Source of the DNA: CAWBXL01 sp963837365 | GTDB taxonomy: Bacteria > Acidobacteriota > Terriglobia > Terriglobales > Acidobacteriaceae | Assembly: GCA_963837365.1 (NCBI GenBank) | Contig: CAWIMW010000007.1 | Coordinates: 124,001 to 188,000 of the forward strand | Length of the DNA: 64,000 nt | Reading direction: 5' to 3' | Shown here: one piece after another, positions 46,427-55,555 of the stretch | How the letters are laid out: each line of letters starts with the position of its first letter | Position numbering within the stretch: position 1 is the stretch's first letter | Made by a program: the position numbers and the translations under genes | Notes under the pieces: generated by a model | Database searches by the model: none | Told to the model about the DNA's origin: nothing | What the model saw: only the letters and a program-made list of their open reading frames with translations

Positions 46427-47443
46427 ATGAAGAAGAATGCGATTCTAGCGTCTTGTTTTGTGTTTCTGCTTTTCTCTGCACTTAGTCTCGCACAGTCGGG
46501 CCCCCAGATATACAAGCAGACGGCAAGGTTCGATGTCGGTGGTGAAGGCGGCTGGGACTACATCACTTACGACCCAACCTCGAATCGCCTGTTCATCGGA
46601 CACAGTATGGAGATCACCGTCGTCGACGCAGGCACGGGCAAAAAGACCGGCAGTGTGCCCGCGAACGGCGCTCATGGCGTGGCGGTTATCCCTGATAAGA
46701 ACCTCGGCTTCAGTACCAACGGACGCGCTGGGACAGTCACTGTTTTCGATCTGAAAACCCTTCAGCCGAAGCAGGAGATCAAGGCCGGCGAGAACCCGGA
46801 CGCAATCATCTACGACCACTACTCGAACAAAGTGATTGTCATGAATGGCCGCAGCAAGGACCTAATGGCAATTGATCCCGACTCCCTGAAAGTCGTCGCC
46901 ACCGTCCCCTTGGGCGGGAAATTGGAGTTTGCCGCCGCGGACCCATCTCATGTGTACGTCAACGTAGAAGATACAGGCGAAATCGCGGCCGTCGATACCA
47001 AGACCTGGAAGGCCGACAAACGCTGGAAATTGGAGGGATGCGAAGAACCATCCGGGCTGGCAATCGACGAGAAGACGAACCACCTTTTCAGCGTATGCGG
47101 CAACAAGAAAATGGTCGTGGTCGATATCAGAAACGGCAGCATCGTTGCTACCTTGGATACCGGAGAGGGAACGGACGGCGCCGCCTTCGATCCGGAGTTG
47201 GGTTTTGCTTTCGCCTCAAATGGGAGAGACGGAACCCTTACCGTCGTGAAGGCCACAAATGGGAAATATGAAGTTGCGGGTCAAGTCGCTACGCAGCTGG
47301 GAGCAAGGACTGTTGCTGTCGATCCCAAGTCGCACCGGGTATTCCTGCCGACAGCAGAACTTGGGCCACCCGCGGAAGGGCAGCGCTGGCCTTCGGTGAA
47401 GCCTGGCAGTTTCACCGTGCTGGTTTTCGAACCAGTCAAATAG
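46427..47443 (+). CDS. Secreted YncE-like beta-propeller protein
   Basis: A 338-residue protein with a signal peptide (ILASCFVFLLFSALSLA) and about seven YVTN-like blades, each with a pattern such as ITYDPTSNRLFIGH, GVAVIPDKNLGFSTNG and AFDPELGFAFASNGRDGT. Such propellers bind proteins, DNA or ligands in the periplasm; the role here is unknown. AGGAG precedes the ATG. The neighbouring divergent gene is a cytochrome c. Confidence 0.82.
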   Translation: MKKNAILASCFVFLLFSALSLAQSGPQIYKQTARFDVGGEGGWDYITYDPTSNRLFIGHSMEITVVDAGTGKKTGSVPANGAHGVAVIPDKNLGFSTNGRAGTVTVFDLKTLQPKQEIKAGENPDAIIYDHYSNKVIVMNGRSKDLMAIDPDSLKVVATVPLGGKLEFAAADPSHVYVNVEDTGEIAAVDTKTWKADKRWKLEGCEEPSGLAIDEKTNHLFSVCGNKKMVVVDIRNGSIVATLDTGEGTDGAAFDPELGFAFASNGRDGTLTVVKATNGKYEVAGQVATQLGARTVAVDPKSHRVFLPTAELGPPAEGQRWPSVKPGSFTVLVFEPVK

Positions 47444-47605
47444 TCAGCCGCCAAGTGACGACAAGCTGCTAACTCCACGGCTATGAAGCTGTCTCAAAGC
47501 GGGGCCGAACGGGACGCTCCCATCGAACTCACCGCTTGGCCATTCCCCTATGCTCCTGTACATTTGAACCCGCGATTTTGCAGAAGCGGAAAACCGGAGA
47601 CGCCG

Positions 47606-48847
47606 ATGCCAACCCAAACTGAAGCAGACGCCGTAACCACTACGCATCCCAGCCGCTGGTGGCGAGTGGTCGGCGGCCTTTCGATGAACATGGCCTTGGG
47701 CACGCTTTATGGATGGAGCGTCTTCGTTGCCCCACTGGAAAAAGAATTTCACTGGACGCGTTCGCAGACTTCAACCACATTCACCGTGGCGGTCACCGTG
47801 TTTGCGCTAAGCTTCATCCTCGCCGGCCGCCTGCAAGACAAACTGGGCCCGTTCTGGATCTCCATTACCGGAGGCATCCTGGTGAGCGCAGGATTTTTTC
47901 TCTGCGCCTACACCCAATCGCTAACCTGGCTTTACCTCTGCTTCGGAGTAATCGGGGGGCTGGGCAATGGATTCGGCTATGCGACCCCAATTCCAGTCAT
48001 GGCCAAATGGTTTCCCGACAAGCGCGGACTGGCCGTAGGCCTGGCCGTCGGTGGATATGGAGCAGGTTCCGCTATATTCGGCCCACTCGCCAGCAAGACT
48101 TTGATCCCAACTTTCGGCTGGCGTGAAACGTTCATGGTCCTGGGCGGAATATTTTTTGTAATGACCATGATCGGTTCGTTCTTATTAAAGAATCCGCCGG
48201 CAGACTATCTCCCCGCAGGATGGACTCCGCCGGCCACAGCCGCAAAATCTGTCACCCAGGATTTCACTCCTGGAGAAGTACTGCGCACATCAAGTTTTTA
48301 CTATCTGTGGCTGGCCTATGCGCTTGGGACTTCAGCCGGACTCATGGTAATCAGCCAGTTAGTTCCATTCGCCCGCAGCCAGGGAATTTCCAGCGACCTG
48401 CTGGCAACGATGACGCTGGTAGTGGCCGCCTTCGGCAACGCCGGAGGCCGCATCCTCTCCGGCTGGTTCTCCGACAGCATGGGACGGCTCAACGTTCTGC
48501 GCTTGATGATTGGCATTTCCATCGTCGCCATGCCCGCGCTTTACAAAGTCGGAGCCAGTATCGCCATGCTGTATGTGATGGTCTTCATCGTCTACTGGTG
48601 CTATGGCACCCAGCTGTCAGTGAATGCCAGCACGACCTCGGATTTCTGGGGTATCAAGAACGCCGGCGTCAATTACGGAATGCTGTTTACCGCCTGGGGA
48701 GTGGCCGGCATCATCGGCCCGTACATCGGCGGGCAGCTCTTCGATAAATTCAAAAACTACCAGGCGGCCTTCAATACAGGGGCGGTTCTTTCGGCGTTTG
48801 CGCTGGTGCTTGCGCTGCTGGCTAAGCGGCCGGCAGAAAAGCTATAG
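47606..48847 (+). CDS. MFS transporter, oxalate/formate antiporter (OFA) type
   Basis: A 413-residue carrier with 12 helices. The N-terminal SMNMALGTLYGWSVFVAPLE, the GFGYATPIPVMAKWFPDKRG stretch after helix 4 (the OFA signature) and WGIKNAGVNYGMLFTAWG in the second half fit the OFA family. Members exchange small carboxylates such as oxalate and formate, or lactate. The start at 47606 (MPTQTEADA) has GGAGA upstream; the longer frame from 47483 would add a polar extension unlike the family. Confidence 0.88.
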   Translation: MPTQTEADAVTTTHPSRWWRVVGGLSMNMALGTLYGWSVFVAPLEKEFHWTRSQTSTTFTVAVTVFALSFILAGRLQDKLGPFWISITGGILVSAGFFLCAYTQSLTWLYLCFGVIGGLGNGFGYATPIPVMAKWFPDKRGLAVGLAVGGYGAGSAIFGPLASKTLIPTFGWRETFMVLGGIFFVMTMIGSFLLKNPPADYLPAGWTPPATAAKSVTQDFTPGEVLRTSSFYYLWLAYALGTSAGLMVISQLVPFARSQGISSDLLATMTLVVAAFGNAGGRILSGWFSDSMGRLNVLRLMIGISIVAMPALYKVGASIAMLYVMVFIVYWCYGTQLSVNASTTSDFWGIKNAGVNYGMLFTAWGVAGIIGPYIGGQLFDKFKNYQAAFNTGAVLSAFALVLALLAKRPAEKL

Positions 48848-48931
48848 GTTTCACGAAGGTCGGGAGGTTGAACCCGGGCAAATCACCTATATTTCTGGTC
48901 CCTATATTTTCTGTCCTTAATATTTCCGGAA

Positions 48932-50185
48932 TTATTCGTACCGCAAGGCCTCAATCGGATCGAGCCGTGATGCACGTATGGCTGGAATCATGCCGCTGAC
49001 CAATCCCACCAGCGCCAGAATGCTGGTAGAAACCAGCACCGACACCGGTGAAATGATGAGTCGAATGTCGCCCATTTCTCCGTGCTTGGCCAGGGCACTG
49101 TAAAAAGTGAGGTCGCCTACCGATAAGGAAACGATGTAAGCGAGCACAATCCCGCACAGACCGCCTAAAAAAGTAATCGCCAGCGCTTCCGACAGGAACT
49201 GCATCAAGACATCCAAGCGGCGGGCGCCCAGCGCTTTCTCCACTCCGATTTCCCTGGTGCGCTGGGTCACGCTCACCAGCATGATGTTCATCAGCCCGAC
49301 TCCGCCAATACCCAGAGTAAGGGCCCCAATAAAAGCAAGCAGCACTTGCAGCGCGATGGTAATCATGCGGAACTGCGAAAGCTGTTCCATCAGACTGAAA
49401 ACGAACAGGGCCCGTTTATCGTCAGGACGGAAACCATGTTGTACGGCCAGCGTATTGCGAATCGACGTCTGGACGCTGCCATAGTCGTACCCGAGAAACT
49501 CCAGCCAGATCATGTCGACGTAATACGTATCGCGGAAGTCGCTCAGGGTGGTGAAGGGGATATGGACAACCCGGTTGATATCGTTGTCGTTGCCTTCCTG
49601 CGGCCTGGGCTTAAACACGCCAATCACTTCGTACGGGATGCCGGCGATACGGATCTTCTGTCCCAACGCAAAGCGGCCGGAAAACAGCTTTAGCTTCGCT
49701 TCCGATCCCAGCACACACACGTGCGCCCGCTGCTGCAAGTCTTCTGCGTTATAGAAACGCCCTAGCTCAATTTGCAGGTGCTGAATGTCCTGGAGCGCGG
49801 GATTACCGGCATGGACCGTCCAGGTGTAAGAACGCCCCTCGTAGCTGACTAGCCCGTTGTAAAACGATTCGGGGGTGATGCGGGTCACGTTCGGGACATT
49901 GGCTACGACCCTGTCAATGTCATCCCTGGTCAAGCGAATATTGACGCCGGCCTTGTTGCCTCCGGCTTGCATCGAGGTACGCCCGCCCGCAATGCCTATG
50001 GCCTGCATGCTGGCAAAACTCTTGAATATGTTGACGATCGCCTGTGAGAAACCGGTGCCATAGGCCAGCAGCAGCACCACCGTGGCGATCCCCCACGCCA
50101 TACCCAGCATGGTGAGCACACTGCGCATGCGGTTGTACCGGAGCGCGCCATACGCTTGGGTGAGCACATCTTTTCCCCGAATCAT
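48932..50185 (-). CDS. MacB-like ABC transporter permease (second of a pair)
   Basis: A 417-residue permease with the MacB layout: N-terminal helix (VLTMLGMAWGIATVVLLLAY), a large periplasmic core (about 60-290) and three C-terminal helices, including GALTLGIGGVGLMNIMLVSV followed by the REIGVEKALGARR loop, ending with ASRLDPIEALRYE. It follows the other permease gene by three bases. A heterodimeric permease is likely. Such proteins use an MacB-type ATPase and a HlyD-type adaptor to export peptides or lipoproteins, but neither is encoded in the surrounding sequence. Confidence 0.92.
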   Translation of the reverse strand: MIRGKDVLTQAYGALRYNRMRSVLTMLGMAWGIATVVLLLAYGTGFSQAIVNIFKSFASMQAIGIAGGRTSMQAGGNKAGVNIRLTRDDIDRVVANVPNVTRITPESFYNGLVSYEGRSYTWTVHAGNPALQDIQHLQIELGRFYNAEDLQQRAHVCVLGSEAKLKLFSGRFALGQKIRIAGIPYEVIGVFKPRPQEGNDNDINRVVHIPFTTLSDFRDTYYVDMIWLEFLGYDYGSVQTSIRNTLAVQHGFRPDDKRALFVFSLMEQLSQFRMITIALQVLLAFIGALTLGIGGVGLMNIMLVSVTQRTREIGVEKALGARRLDVLMQFLSEALAITFLGGLCGIVLAYIVSLSVGDLTFYSALAKHGEMGDIRLIISPVSVLVSTSILALVGLVSGMIPAIRASRLDPIEALRYE

Positions 50186-50188
50186 TGG

Positions 50189-51433
50189 CTACTCCTGACG
50201 AAGGGCTTCCACCGGCTGGAGCAAGGCTGCTCGCCGCGCGGGATAGAGTCCAGCAATAATGCCAGCCAGGGCGAGACTTCCCATGGCAAGCGCCGCACTC
50301 CCTGGGTAGATGTGCGGCAGTTCGAATCCGCCCATCGGCGGCGCCAGTTCGAAAAGCTTGGTGACACCGTAGGCTCCGCCCACGCCGATGGCGCCGCTGA
50401 TGGCGGTAAGCATCAGCCCTTCCACAAAGAACTGAAACAGGATGCTGCGGTGGGTCGCGCCCAAAGCCTTGCGCAGGCCAATCTCGCGGGTGCGCTCGCT
50501 TACCGATACCAGCATGATGTTGACCACTCCGATGGCCCCCAAGCCGAGAGTCACCAGACCGACGGCCCCCAGAAACGCATCCATGGCATCGGAGATTTTT
50601 CCGACCATTTCGGCGGTGTCGATGGAATCCCAGTCGTTAAACGCATCAGGCGTGTTGGGATCGAAATGATGGTTTCTGGCAACGATACTGTGGACGGCCT
50701 GCTTCGCTTCTGCGTGGCGCTCCCGCGTGATCGGCTGGTACGCCACATACTTGAGCGCCTTCGCATTGCCTTCCCCCGGCATCGGGAAATAGACCGCCAT
50801 AGTAGTAAAAGGCATAATCAGGCGCATGTTCTGGTCGTTGTTGTTTCCGTGACCAATCTTCTCCATCGTCCCAATCACCCGGAACGGCACACCATTGATC
50901 AGGAGCGTGCTGCCTACGGCCGGGTGGCCGGGGAACAAGATGCGCACGAATTCACTTCCAATCACGCAGACATTGAGCCGCTGCCGTTCGTCGTTCCAAC
51001 TCAGGTAGCGCCCCTGGTCGATGGGTTCATAGCGAATGCCCTGGAACTGCGGTTCGGAGCCATCCACGTAGCCGTTGCTGCTGCCATAGTCGCTCACCAG
51101 GCGAAGGTCGCCGCGGTAAATCACCGGCGTAGCATTACGGACCAGCTGCGAACTGCGGATATCCAGATAGTCCTGGTAGTTCAGATAGTACTGGCGAGAC
51201 GACAGCTGGCTGCCTCCGACCGCGGGGACGCGGCCGTCGTAAATCTGCATGTAGTCTTCGCCGAAGCTGGCCAGGTTTTTCTTGGTTCCGGCGCGAAAAC
51301 CCTCTCCGAGTCCGATCAGGAGCAGCAGCGAGCCCACCCCCCACGCAATGCCAAACATGGTGAGAAAAGAGCGAAGTTTGTGCGCCCAAATGGCGCTCAG
51401 GACCTGGCCGAGGCTGTCGACAAACCGCCGCAT
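50189..51433 (-). CDS. MacB-like ABC transporter permease (first of a pair)
   Basis: A 414-residue permease with the same layout as its neighbour: N-terminal helix (LTMFGIAWGVGSLLLLIGLG), periplasmic core, and C-terminal helices with LVTLGLGAIGVVNIMLVSVS, the REIGLRKALGAT loop and a final LLQPVEALRQE. The two proteins are related but clearly different, which suits the two halves of one transporter. No good ribosome-binding site is visible at 51433. The gap 51434-51711 holds no gene, and no ATPase or adaptor precedes it within the window. Confidence 0.92.
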   Translation of the reverse strand: MRRFVDSLGQVLSAIWAHKLRSFLTMFGIAWGVGSLLLLIGLGEGFRAGTKKNLASFGEDYMQIYDGRVPAVGGSQLSSRQYYLNYQDYLDIRSSQLVRNATPVIYRGDLRLVSDYGSSNGYVDGSEPQFQGIRYEPIDQGRYLSWNDERQRLNVCVIGSEFVRILFPGHPAVGSTLLINGVPFRVIGTMEKIGHGNNNDQNMRLIMPFTTMAVYFPMPGEGNAKALKYVAYQPITRERHAEAKQAVHSIVARNHHFDPNTPDAFNDWDSIDTAEMVGKISDAMDAFLGAVGLVTLGLGAIGVVNIMLVSVSERTREIGLRKALGATHRSILFQFFVEGLMLTAISGAIGVGGAYGVTKLFELAPPMGGFELPHIYPGSAALAMGSLALAGIIAGLYPARRAALLQPVEALRQE

Positions 51434-51711
51434 AGATCAATCTACGGATGCTAGGTGGACAAAGTTCCCATCCGGGCCAATGTTCGCTTACATCGTGACT
51501 CCTACTGTAAATGGGAAACTTATTGCACTCTGTGATACTGATCACGCTGTTTATCTGTGCTCTACGAGGGGTGCCGCCCGCAGCCATGATTTAGCCCGAA
51601 CTGCCATCTCGACGGAGTGGAGCATGTCTAGCGACAAACACATTAAGGCGAAAGGCGGTTTACCGAAGTGGTTGAAACCAGGCCCGGCGTTGGCTCTGTT
51701 GGTCTTCGCGT

Positions 51712-52188
51712 CTAATGCGAGAGTTGTTTTTCCTGGTCGGTTGCAAGAACGGTTGTATACGAGTCTTTGTCCTTGACGGGACGCATCTTCTCGGTTTCGG
51801 CCGAGCCAATTTCCAGTGACACTCCGCGTAAAACAAAACGGACATGCCCAAAACGGCATTCCAACAGGAGATACGTTGTGCTGTTTGGTGTTACGTTCAC
51901 TGTGATGGGGTCGCTGCTCGCTTTCAACATTCCGGGATATTGTTTTTCATTCGCCACGCAAACATGGGTTCCTGAGTCAGCGGAGAGGGTGGCTTTTCGC
52001 CTCTCTGCCATTTTCGCGACGTTGGTGCCATCACAAGCGACGGTAGGATGCACTCCTTGAGCGTAGTGCTCGAAACCGAAATTCGCGCCGCGCCTCCGGT
52101 AGATGACGATAGTTCCCGTCGGAGTCTCCGCGTAACCCTGTCCAACAACGAGTGACACGATTGTGACTGTAAGCAGGGCGCGTATCAT
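51712..52188 (-). CDS. Secreted DUF2846-like protein
   Basis: A 158-residue protein with a signal peptide (ALLTVTIVSLVVGQGYA) and a beta-rich domain with GTIVIYRRRGANFGFEHY, TVACDGTNVAKMAER and YLLLECRFGHVRFVLRGV. This resembles DUF2846-type exported proteins. The start at 52188 follows GGGAGAGG directly and gives the signal peptide. Function unknown. Confidence 0.7.
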   Translation of the reverse strand: MIRALLTVTIVSLVVGQGYAETPTGTIVIYRRRGANFGFEHYAQGVHPTVACDGTNVAKMAERRKATLSADSGTHVCVANEKQYPGMLKASSDPITVNVTPNSTTYLLLECRFGHVRFVLRGVSLEIGSAETEKMRPVKDKDSYTTVLATDQEKQLSH

Positions 52189-52304
52189 GCCTCTCCCAAG
52201 ACCGCAATCGTATAGCTGCTTGCGGGCCGCCCAATTTCCTGCGTGAAGTGTATCTAGGACGAGGAACGCCTTCTTGTGAGTCCGGGGCATTGCATCACCT
52301 GCTG

Positions 52305-52853
52305 CTAAGAAGGGCTGTAACCGAACAGCCTCAGACATTCCTGCCGCAGAAAACCGCCGGTGACGGGGATGTTGTGATTACCCCTCTCGAAGACGAGCCG
52401 GCAGGAGATAAGGCAAGCTCGCCACTTGTAGTCTTCCGTTCCGCGCTTACGGCCATAAGCGGCAATGTCTTCCTGCGAAACGCCGTACACCACCGCGCCA
52501 ATTCTCGACCACACGCAGGCGCCGGCACACATGGCACAGGGCTCGTGTGTGGTGTAAAGAACGAAATCCGGCAGGTAGCGGCCATAACCGCTCGACACAT
52601 ATTTGAGCGTTTCCAGCTCCACATGCTTGATGCTTGATCCCGATGTCTTCACCCGGTTGCCGGCGTTGGCAATGACCACTTCGCTCTTGCCCGTGAGGCG
52701 CGTGATTACAGCGCCAATGGCATAGTCGCCGCGGTCGCGGGCGCGCTTGGCTTCCGCAATCGCCAGTTGCATGAACTTCTTTTTCGGTTTGTAGGAAGCG
52801 GGAATCATGTTGAGGGTGAAGTATAACTCCTCTAGGGAGGGGCGGGTGGTCAC
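52305..52853 (-). CDS. Nucleoside deaminase (CDA superfamily)
   Basis: A 182-residue zinc-dependent deaminase of the guanine deaminase/TadA type. The active site is visible as HVE (in IKHVELETLKYV) and PCAMCAGA, with Cys, Cys and His as zinc ligands and Glu as the proton shuttle. The usual HAE triad has Val in place of Ala. DRGDYAIGAVIT is the substrate-side strand. The start is the GTG at 52853; the ATG at 52808 (MIPASYKPKKK) is an alternative. The actual base or nucleoside substrate cannot be told. Confidence 0.85.
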   Translation of the reverse strand: MTTRPSLEELYFTLNMIPASYKPKKKFMQLAIAEAKRARDRGDYAIGAVITRLTGKSEVVIANAGNRVKTSGSSIKHVELETLKYVSSGYGRYLPDFVLYTTHEPCAMCAGACVWSRIGAVVYGVSQEDIAAYGRKRGTEDYKWRACLISCRLVFERGNHNIPVTGGFLRQECLRLFGYSPS

Positions 52854-52940
52854 CTCGCGGATTTCCGTTTTTAACTCTCAATAGAAACGTTTCCACTCTG
52901 GAAATCCGTTCCTACTTTCCGGTGTTATAAACTCTCTCTC

Positions 52941-53915
52941 ATGCCCACCCGCAAAGGCTCGATTCATCTCTTCCGCTTCGCCGGCGTAGATGTCTTCCTG
53001 CACTGGTGGTGGTTTCTGGTGGCGGTCTATGAAATCCAGGCCGGGACCAGCCGCTACTCTTCCATTGGCTGGAACATCGCCGAATATCTGGGACTGTTCG
53101 TCATCGTACTGCTGCACGAGTACGGTCACGCCCTGGCTTGCCGCCAGGTGGGTGGTATCGCCGACCGCATCGTGCTCTGGCCGCTGGGCGGGGTGGCGTA
53201 TGTGAATCCACCGCCGCGTCCCGGGGCCACGCTTTGGAGCATCACCGCCGGGCCGCTGGTGAATGTTGCGCTCCTGCCGATTTTTACCGGACTCGGTATG
53301 CTGGGCCGCGCTACGGGATGGTCGGCCGCCAACCCCAACGCGCATCTTCTGCTGCGAAGCCTCTGGTGGATCGACCTTGTCCTGCTGGTCTTCAACATTC
53401 TTCCCATCTATCCCCTGGACGGCGGGCAGATTCTGCGCTCCCTGCTGTGGTTTGTAATGGGCCGCGCCCGCAGCCTGATGGTGGCCACCGTCATCGGCTT
53501 CATCGGCGCGATTGCACTTATCGGGTTGGCCCTATGGAAACAGTCGCTATGGACCGGCCTCATCGCCATTTATATGGTCACCAACTGCTGGGGAGGATGG
53601 CAGCACGCTCGCGCGCTGGCGCAATTCGCCAAGCTGCCCCGGCGCGATGAATTCCACTGCCCCAAGTGCCAGGCTTCTCCGCCCATTGGAGAGTTCTGGC
53701 AATGCACCCGCTGCGGCCAGGCCTTCGACACTTTTGCCAAGCAGGCAACCTGCCCGAATTGCGAAAATAAATTTCCCGTAACGCGCTGCCTGGAATGCAG
53801 CCAGCCGTCGCCGATCAGCGAGTGGAGCGGCAGTGTGGCGCGGGCGCCCTCGCCCGCAAACAATCTGGAGTCTGATATCGCTAAACTGGCGAGCAGTCCT
53901 TCCGAAATTCGCTGA
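52941..53915 (+). CDS. Membrane metalloprotease M50 (site-2 protease type) with zinc ribbons
   Basis: A 324-residue intramembrane protease. The catalytic HExxH is in VLLHEYGHALACRQ and the third zinc ligand Asp in NILPIYPLDGGQIL. About six membrane segments fill residues 20-215. A cytoplasmic tail has Cys pairs typical of zinc ribbons (CPKC, CTRC, CPNC, CLEC). The last 27 residues (SVARAPSPANN onward) are encoded partly by a REP-like palindrome at 53840-53857 and probably arose by read-through into it. The substrate is unknown; there is no adjacent anti-sigma gene. Confidence 0.9.
   Translation: MPTRKGSIHLFRFAGVDVFLHWWWFLVAVYEIQAGTSRYSSIGWNIAEYLGLFVIVLLHEYGHALACRQVGGIADRIVLWPLGGVAYVNPPPRPGATLWSITAGPLVNVALLPIFTGLGMLGRATGWSAANPNAHLLLRSLWWIDLVLLVFNILPIYPLDGGQILRSLLWFVMGRARSLMVATVIGFIGAIALIGLALWKQSLWTGLIAIYMVTNCWGGWQHARALAQFAKLPRRDEFHCPKCQASPPIGEFWQCTRCGQAFDTFAKQATCPNCENKFPVTRCLECSQPSPISEWSGSVARAPSPANNLESDIAKLASSPSEIR
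53840..53857. repeat. REP-like palindrome overlapping the end of the M50 gene
   Basis: GCGGGCG (53840-53846) pairs with CGCCCGC (53851-53857) around CCCT. The core and the GTGG-type flank resemble the element inside alaS at 2405-2425, suggesting one dispersed family. Confidence 0.65.
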
Positions 53916-54041
53916 GCCTACTGCTGAACTGATGAAAGGCGTACGAACTTTCAACTTGGGTCGCCTATGTTTGCCCGGTGTTGGCAAACAGCTTGCCGTG
54001 AGCGAACTCGAAGGGTCCCACAAAAGCGGTTCAGTGTCTCC

Positions 54042-54467
54042 CTAGGATAAACGCACACCGCGTCCTAGTACGCCAACAAAAATCGCGGCCGTGATAAAGG
54101 CGGCGATGATCCAACTCCAACTGCGCGGCAGATAAATAGGCTGGCTAGGAATTCTCGGGGCGAATCTGCTCCCTAAACATTGAGTCATCCATGCCATCCC
54201 AGATGTTCCGCCGAACGAGGCCGCTGCCGCAGAGATTCCCGCCAGGATCATGCCTACGGGATTAAACATGCCCGCCATTGTGTAGAGTAAGCCGCCGCTA
54301 ACATAAGGAACAATCGTCAGATCTTTCGCTCCGCCACGTCTGCACTCGTGTTCCTCGAGGAGAGGGCGTAACTCCCGCAGTGCCAGCCACACCAGCACTC
54401 CATAAGACACCACGCCAGCCATGTAGGTTCGAGATCATGAATCACGTAGGCCCAGTCCCCGTATTTT
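54042..54467 (-). pseudogene. Truncated and frameshifted membrane protein
   Basis: An open frame of 126 residues (54422 to 54042) has four membrane helices (MAGVVSYGVLVWLALRELRP, SGGLLYTMAGMFNPVG and others). Upstream, another frame reads KYGDWAYVIHDLEPTW, which in related acidobacterial membrane proteins directly precedes the VVSYGVLVWLALREL part. A one-base shift near 54415 separates them, and everything before KYGDWAY is missing where the RluA-type gene ends. I read it as the 3' half of a lost membrane-protein gene. Confidence 0.5.
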
Positions 54468-54475
54468 CGTCGACG

Positions 54476-55362
54476 CTATGAGAATCCACCCGGCAAAGCG
54501 GCCTCAAGATTGATTGGTTCTCCGGTGATGGGGTGGTGGAATTTCAGAAATTGGGCGTGCAGGAAATATCCTCCATCGCCCGGAAGGCCGGGGAGATTTT
54601 CCAGAGGCTGGCCGGTGAAGCCGTACAAAGGATCGCCTACCAGGGGATGGCCGATGGATGCCAGATGGATTCTGATTTGATGAGGGCGGCCCGACTTTAG
54701 GCTTACCTCAAAGGTTGTGGTGCTGGCGTGCGTGCGATCACCTTCGCCAATGACTTTGACGGTTTGCCACTTGGGTTCGCGGCCCACACGGAACCGATGC
54801 GCGGGTGCGGTACAAGGCCGATGGGGGTGAGGATTTCGTAGGCGTCGTGCTGTGCAATGCCTTGAGCCAGCGCTCGGTAGATTTTTTGAATTCTGGGTGT
54901 GTTCCAGTTTGCGAATAGTTGAGAGGCCGCCTGCGGTGTTTTGGCGAACAGGACGATGCCGCTAGTGGCTCGGCCCAACCGGTGCACAGGGTTTGCGTTG
55001 GGGGTTTGCTTTTGCACCAGGCGCAGGAGGGTATTTTCCATGAAGCCGCCGCCGGGGAGGGTGGGCAGCCCGCTAGGTTTGTTGACGGCCAACAGATGGG
55101 GGTCATCAAACAGTACTTCGAAGTGCTGAGGAGAGTCTGGTTCGATCCAGGGTGGACGGTTCCAGACAAGGGTTTGGCCTGAAGTAAGCGATTCGCTTCC
55201 GGTGGCGATGACGTCGTTGACGGTGACTTCGCCGTTGTTCAGTTTTTCTTGCCAGGCTTGTGGGGCTGAGTGTGGATAAAGGCTTGCTAAGTGGGAGAGC
55301 AGGGTTCGCCCATGATATTTGCTGCTGATGATTGTGGTATAGGCATATCCCCGGTTGAGCAT
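54476..55362 (-). pseudogene. RluA-family pseudouridine synthase with one frameshift
   Basis: Converts uridines in rRNA or tRNA to pseudouridine. The N-terminal part has an S4-like domain (NNGEVTVNDVIATGSESL) and the catalytic domain with HLLAVNKPSGLPTLPGG and the catalytic Asp position in PVHRLGRATSGIVLFAKT. The usual HRLDxxTSG has Gly in place of Asp. The frame ends at 54703 after KSLAKVIARTPAPQ. The rest continues in another frame with STTTFEVSLKSGRPHQIRIH, GHPLVGDPLYG and FLKFHHPITGEP down to 54476. One base seems to be missing near 54715-54735. Both the shift and the Asp-to-Gly change suggest an inactive gene. Start taken as MLNRGYAYT. Confidence 0.75.
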
Positions 55363-55387
55363 GTGGTTTGAGTGTAAGCGATGGGCG

Positions 55388-55445
55388 GCTGGAACTGGGC
55401 GGCGAGAGCGGCACGGACCGCCATCCCACTGTTTATCCTGGGACA
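55388..55445. repeat. Direct repeat, left copy (flanks the PIN/Phd module)
   Basis: A 58-base unit starting GCTGGAACTGGGCGG. It matches 56336-56393 in the same orientation with three mismatches; the first 41 bases are identical. It lies beyond the toxin-gene end, next to the RluA-type gene start. Confidence 0.85.
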
Positions 55446-55555
55446 TACGTTGAGTACGTGCAGAAGCTTGGACCTCAGGCGCCTGGGATCTATTCGTAGG
55501 GCTTGTGCAACGGGGTACGTCCGTCTGTCCACGGATTTTCTCTTTAAACGCCTGC

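Noticed and set aside
53969..53989. Small hairpin GTTTGCC/GGCAAAC after the M50 gene as terminator
   Set aside because: It has no T-run and lies 50 bp past the stop; it could be part of another dispersed repeat, but evidence is too weak.
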